Shown here: piece after piece, positions 52,266 to 59,100 of the stretch | Layout of the letters: each line of letters begins with the position of its first letter | Numbering within the stretch: the first letter of the stretch is position 1 | NCBI GenBank assembly: GCA_942486035.1 | Contig: CALNXK010000042.1 | Span: forward strand, 82,501-146,500 | DNA from: Porites lobata | Lineage: Eukaryota; Cnidaria; Anthozoa; Scleractinia; Poritidae | Direction of reading: 5' to 3' | DNA: 64,000 bases | The notes under the pieces: generated by a model | Databases searched by the model: none | Told to the model about the DNA's origin: nothing | What the model saw: only the letters and a program-made list of their open reading frames with translations | Position numbers and translations under genes: made by a program

Positions 52266-54687
52266 GTTATTATTATTATGTCGCAGTATGAAACTTTGGA
52301 ATGCTGTCCACATTATGAGTAGTATAGGGCGCATAGCGTAACCTACATCACTTGAGAAGCTATACTTAGAAGTAAAAAAAGGTCGATACGAAACCTAATA
52401 CAATCCTAAAATACATAGTGATATGAATCTCTCTACTTAAAAAGCCAATTTAGAATATTATTAAAATCTGATACTCTGTAAAACCTTCGCTATCTCTACT
52501 AAAAGCTTATACATAGTGATATAAATCTCTCTACTTAAAAAGCCAATTTAGAATATTATTAAATTCTGATACTCTGTAAAACCTTCGCTATCTCTACTAA
52601 AAACATATTTATAATAATATCACACTCTAATGTTCTAAAAAATCTAAGTAAAAACGTCAGCAAGCTTGTGTTTCTAGATTTCTAGAGAAAAAACAAAAAC
52701 CTAAAAACTGAAGTCCATAGCGCCCTAACTAAGTATTTATCTTAAATGTTCTGGCAATGTTTAAAGTGTTTGAGATGACCGACTTCTGCATTCGCTCAAG
52801 TACACTCCGTGCTCTCGCTCCAAGTAGCTTCCTCACCGACCTCTCTAGGTGTATAGAGTAACCCCCCAGTACGTCCATTATTACGTTGTACTGTTCAACC
52901 CTGTAACCATTGTATCTCTGCTTCAGCTCCCACATCATGGGCCCATACTTGAGTGTCTTTTCCTCATCTTTCTTAGCTCTACTCTCAATCCATGGGCAGC
53001 TCATTTCAATTGTGCAGACTTCTTTCCTCTCGTGGTTGACAAGTCGCGCGTCGATCCGATTTGCTCTAACTTCGTTGTGCTCTGCATAGATGGGAATATC
53101 CCAAAACGCCTCACTCGTGGTGTTCTGGTAGGCTGGTTTTGGCATCACCGGTGAGTACCATGGTGGAACCTCTTCCATTAACCCATGCTCTCGCAGGAGC
53201 TCAAAAAACAGAATCTTCACAGCTGCATTATGCCTGTATAGGTACTTGGTTTGTGCCAGGGAGGAACATCCAGCCAGTACATGTGCAACGCTCTCAGCTA
53301 CCTTCCCACATAACCTGCATAGAACTTCGCCGTCGGTGGAGGTTTGCGTCTTCTCCTTTGTGTAGAGCTTCGTAGGTAACAACTGCTCATACAGTTCATA
53401 CATGCCCGCGATGGTATGTGTAGGGCATGTAGCCCAACCTTTTAACCATGCAAAGCAGCTGGCTATGCTTAGGCTCTCATCTTCCCATCTGATACGGAAT
53501 AACTTTCCTTGCCACTTTTTGTCTTTAGCGATCTCCAAGAACTGCTTCTCTTGAGATTGCTTCTACAGATTCCGAGCTCTTGCTGCAGTTACCACCTTTC
53601 CATCTGTTGTAACACACACGGGATTTAGGGTATCAAGCTGAAGGGTGATGTTGAGTTCTTCAGCGTACTTAGCTGCTTCCTTTACGAGCGACTGGTGGCC
53701 TGATGCCATGGCGTGTTCTTCAAATTCTCTAACTGCTTCCACAGTCGGGTCCGGGTTCTGATACAGTTTCAGTAGCGATTTGATTTTAGTGATCTTGTAC
53801 TCGTGTTCGACTGATCGCAGGCCTCTACCCCCTTTCTCCCTCGGTAGATATAACAAAGAAGTCAGGCTAGCTGGGTGCTTGCCACCGTTCTCAACTATGA
53901 TCTTCCGAGCTGCTCTGTCCACATCTCTTAACTCTGATAGAGGCCAATGCTGTGTCCACATTAGGTACCGCAGGACCGGGAGTGCATACTGATTAGACGC
54001 CTGCACACGGTTACAATCAGACCGGGGGCTGGACCATATAATAGATATCCTGCGTAGATACTCTTTAGCCGCGCAAGCTAGGGCCAGCCGTTCATCCTGT
54101 CGAACGTTCTCTAGCACCCCCAGGAATTTGTAGTGTTTTCCTTCCCCAAGAGCCGTGATGGTAGTTGTCTCGTCCATCCTCATACCAGACTCGTCTAGCA
54201 CTTGGGCTCCCCACTTCACGTGTACCACTGAGCACTTTTTCTGATTCCAGTGGAGGCCGATGTCCTGCATCGCTCCTCTAGACTCTTTCAGCACTCGATT
54301 CAGCTTGCTCTCGGAGGCAGCAAAAACCTTGAGGTCGTCGATATACAGGAGATCGGTGACTTTGACTCCTATAGGCTTGAATAACCGGTATCCCTCTGTT
54401 GCCCGCAGGCACCACGCTACAGGGTTCAGGCACAGTGTAAACAGTCTAGGACACAAAGCGTCCCCCTGCATTCAGTAGGTGTTGATGTAGTGCTGTGAGT
54501 TGCTTTAGCCAGAAGTTAGGAACTGCATCAGGGCCGGGTGACTTCCAGTTGCTTGCTTTCTTTAAGACAGTCTGCAACTCATCTTGGCTTATGTCTTCCC
54601 ATGGTTGGCATTCTGTATCAGCATATTTCTGCTCCTCCCTCTTTATCCACTCTGCTGAATGGTTGTGCTCTCTATCGTTCTCCAAGA

Positions 54688-54721
<34 letters not shown>

Positions 54722-55529
54722 AGGTGGTTTTTCAACTGATATCTGGTCTTTACCAAGGTTTCTGAAGAACTTTTTCCTATCGTTTGCAAACATCTGGTTT
54801 TGACTGAATTGTTTACTTCTCTTTACATATCTCCTGATTCTTTGGGCTTTTGCTTGAATTTTCATTTTAAGGGATTCTCTTACTGTTTGCAGTTCTTGAT
54901 TTGTTGTTATTTTGTATTTCTTTTTAATTCTTTGTTTTTTCCTGGAGATCTTTTGGCTTTCACCTTTCTGTGCCATGTCCGTTAGTACCGACAGATCAGT
55001 CTCATGCTTTTAATCTGATTCTCTATTCTTGTCCTCCATTTTGATTGTTGCCGTTTATTGCTCTTTGTCTTTGGGAGTTTTGGCGTTTTACCCAACTTTT
55101 CAGATATCACATACGCAGTGACATATTGTAACAAATTGATGTTATTGAGGTTGGGTGTCTCTTTTGCTATTACCAATTGAATTGCTTGGTTTGCTTGTTT
55201 GATCAACAGCTCAGCTTTTCTGTTCACTGATATCTTCGGTAGAGGGGGCCTCTCTGCCATCCTGATGTTTTCCCATTCAGCTCTTGCCCTCTTAATTTCT
55301 TTAACTAGTTCTTCGATCTCAGATGGATTTTGTGATGGTTCTATCTCATCTTCATTTGATTCCTCACAACAATTGTTGGCTTCTTCTACAAACACATCAT
55401 CTGCTACACTATCTGTTTGGTTGTTTTGTTCATTCAATTCATTTTTAATCTGTTGCTTGATGTTATCTAGTTCAATTGTTGTTAGTTTGTGTTGTTTTTC
55501 AATATATCTACGTTGGTTCATCAATATTG

Positions 55530-55615
<86 letters not shown>

Positions 55616-55903
55616 CTCTTTTAACACAGTCTTTGCTGGTGTTCTTTTTGTGCATCAGCCGGGCACAAACCATGCACCTAGAGCGTCAGTCACTCAAGTC
55701 AATGATTCTGTTCATACACTGAGCACCTTTCTGAGGATTCGTGCAGATCCCAGCATGCAGATCTTTTGAATCTCTGTCATAGTAGCTCTCTCTGATACTT
55801 TCTTGATGTTTTCTACCATACCCTTCTTTACTGTACCAAGCACACCAACAACCACAGGGATCACCACGGTTTTCACATGCCACATTCTCTGTATTTCTAT
55901 TAC

Positions 55904-55939
<36 letters not shown>

Positions 55940-56129
55940 ACACAGCTTCTGGATGGCTTGTTGGAGTCTTTCTAAATGTCAAGTCACTGCTCATGACCTT
56001 AGGTGTTTAAGACTTTGCAAAAGATCCTGGCCGTACCCAGTAAGCACGCTCTCTGCAATGATTCTAAACGACATTTGACACCAGTCTCTGCTTAGAACCA
56101 CCTCTCTATGTCTGTATTATTATTATTAC

Positions 56130-56161
<32 letters not shown>

Positions 56162-59100
56162 TGAGCTTTTTTCTATTGAGCTCACCAGACGTTACGTGCA
56201 TAAATAAATGATTGATTGATTTATTATTAATATAATCATTGTCATTATCATTATCATTCAGATTATCCTTCGACCTGCATTCTTGACACTGATGATTCAA
56301 CTCCGTGAAAAAAATGACACCATTTTCCATCAGAAATACTGCTCCCACTGGTCTCCTACTCAAATTCATTACCATCAATTTTGAAGAGGGACTGTCTTAT
56401 TATTTTATTTCTTAGCAAAAGAAAAGAATGCTGAGTGGGCTTTTCCTCATCCTGAGGTCTCAAAAGCAAACTTTAAAAAATCCTCTTTAGTACATGGAAT
56501 AAGAATTTTAAAGGCCGCCGGCATTTCCACTGGAGATGTTATGCCAGTGTATTAGTTTTTTTTTTCTTACATCTGAGGGTCAAATGAGTGGTAAGGAAAG
56601 GCATCAAATTACAAGTGACACTGTATACATGACCTTTTTGCCGCTTTCCCTCATTTGTTGTCAGATTTCCACACATACGTGTACTTGGCACAGCAGCACA
56701 CAGTCAACTACTTTTTATGTACAAGAACTTTCATCACTTGCTATTGATTATATCATTACTGATCACTGAAAGAAAGCAAGATTGCTCCCAAGCTGCATGT
56801 ACAATAGCATGTACAATCAAGGAATAATAATCACTAATGAGAAATCTGAGCATAGAAAGTAATACCTGCAGGTTCAAGAAGCCTGTCGACATCAAGAAAC
56901 TGTTCAGCAACAGCAAAAGCATGTTCACAGCAGTCCACTGGCTTCTTGTTCAACTGATCACTGTAGTCAAACAAATGAGGTCTACAAACACAATCAGAAA
57001 ATAAACAATATTTTAGTTAAATAAAACCATTAATAATTTTTGGAACATGATGTCCTCAAGTAAACATAAACTGTAACTATAAAAAAGTGTTTTCAAGTAA
57101 ACTTTTTCCCTAGGTATTGTAATACTAGTAAGTCTAGTAAATCAAAGTTAAGTGAGAGAATAATAATTAATTTTTGCAAGTATTGCCTGAAAGACTACCT
57201 GTAAGTTATAAATTTTAGATTCTAAAAATGTTGTACCTGTATCTGTGGATCAAAGCATTAAATGCACGTCCATCTCTCCAGCTTGTGGTAAAATTCTTTA
57301 CTTCTACCCCATCATACCTGAGATTAAAGCCACATTTAGTATTGCCACTCTTTCACAATAACTTATTCCCTCTGTTATTGTGATTTCTTGAAATAATGTT
57401 ACTTATCATGCCAAACAAATAATTCCACCGAAACAATAAGAATGTTCAACTGTTCTGAGTTATGGCTTGTGGTGAATCAGAGGTTTCAAAAGGCACCGAC
57501 AACCAACAAAATGCGTCGGCTACTTTGCTCAGCCCTGTTGGCTACTTTTTCCCCTGAAAAAGACGCATTATTATTTTTCAAAATGTTGTAAACAAAACAT
57601 ATATCATTAAATCTAATAATAATAATAATAATAATAATAAAGAGGGCCCTGCGAATCATATACCCTGACCTCCACTATCAACAGGCTCTTGCAGAAGCCA
57701 ACATTACCAGTTTAGAGGATAGACGCGCCCACCTGTGTCTTAAAGTGTGGCACAATATCAAAAATAACCTGGATGGCCAGCTGCACCACCTTCTCCCTCC
57801 CGTGCGATCCGAATGCCACTCTTACCATTTTAGGAACAGTAGCAGTTCTAGCCGCTTCCAGTATAGAACAAAACGCTTCGGTTCTAGTTTTTTCCCAGCA
57901 ATGGCGAAAATTAACTAATCTTACGAGTCTAGTTATCTCTAGTATTGTCCTTTATCTATATCTGAATTGTGAATAACTTACAAATAGCCTGTAATCCCAG
58001 TCCCTCCGAAACAAATGTAATTTTATTTTAGTTGTAACTTATGTAAGCACATTGTAATTCATAGTTTTTATGCCACCATGTGTATTTTAATAAACCATCA
58101 TTATTATTATTATTATTATAGATTTACGCAGAACTTGTTTATGTGCAAATGTATGTAATTTTGAATATTGGGATTTGCTCATTGCTTGTAAGAATTGATA
58201 GTGAATAAAAAACAAGCTCTTCTGTTCTCAATTTAGCCCCCGGAACACTGTCAATCGCATGTTAGGGCTTTGAAATTCCAAAATTTTCTGGGGGAGCACG
58301 CCCCCACACTGACCTAGAAGAACGGGTCTAACGGCCCCTTAATAATAAGGTTGGTTACTCTATTCAAACCTGCTGGCTACTTCAATTATTATTGAAACCT
58401 CTGGGTGAATTGTTCTGGGCTAAAACTCTAAGTGGCTGCAGTCCTTGAAAAAGTCTTTCCTGCCTTTTTAGCACTTTTCCTCTCAATTGCCACTTAATTC
58501 AGCCTGTAATTTGGCCAAAACCTCTTTAGTGCAGCAGTCATCAAGTCCTTTTTAGAGTAATTGCAACTGAGTTGACAAATCTTGCTTTCAATGACATAAA
58601 CAACACCAGAGCTCTTAGCTCAGCGTTTAGGAAAATAAAACACTGATATAAGCCCAAAACTTAGCACACTATTGCTCCAACTTTCCTCACAAACACACAA
58701 ATTATTATTGCCAAATGCAGCTCTCCTATTTCCCGAAAGTTAGGTATGCACAAAATGACCTACACCATGTGGAAATACATAGACAATAAGCGTGCGCTGC
58801 ATAGTTGACATTACACTACTATGACATTTTGCTTACAGTTTGTAATAAAAAGTAGAAATTACTGCTTAGATAAAGCAGTCACCTGGTAATTTATACTGAG
58901 TTGACAGCAGTTAAGGTAAAAGTCAAAGAGACAATAGCTGCAATTATTATATTTTACATGTACGGAATGCAAATTGAATGCTAGATTACAGGGCTTCTGA
59001 TAGGTTGCTGTGAAAAAAGGCAAATTTCACAGGATTTTCAGGAACAAATTCGCAGAAAAATAGGTTGATTTCGCAGGAATTTTTTGGGGTAAACTTTGCT

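Larger units (their letters stand above)
52280..55530 (-). mobile_element. Degenerate RLE-type non-LTR retrotransposon (R4/Dong-like)
   Basis: About 3.25 kb on the minus strand between two (TAA)n tracts. Remnant order: charged N-terminal region, the start of reverse transcriptase (NWKSPGPDAVPNFW), then QGDALCPRLF and YIDDLKVFA (catalytic box), a CCHC knuckle (CRLCGKVAESVAHVLAGC) and a restriction-like endonuclease segment (NRIDARLVNH, EMSCPW). RT-CCHC-RLE order with a TAA target is the pattern of R4/Dong elements. The clade call is an inference. The copy is dead: frameshift, internal RT deletion and an in-frame stop. Confidence 0.85.

Noticed and set aside
53139..53375. Plus-strand open frames at 52.8-54.8 kb
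   Set aside because: Antisense of the retrotransposon ORF, whose RT, CCHC and endonuclease motifs are on the minus strand.
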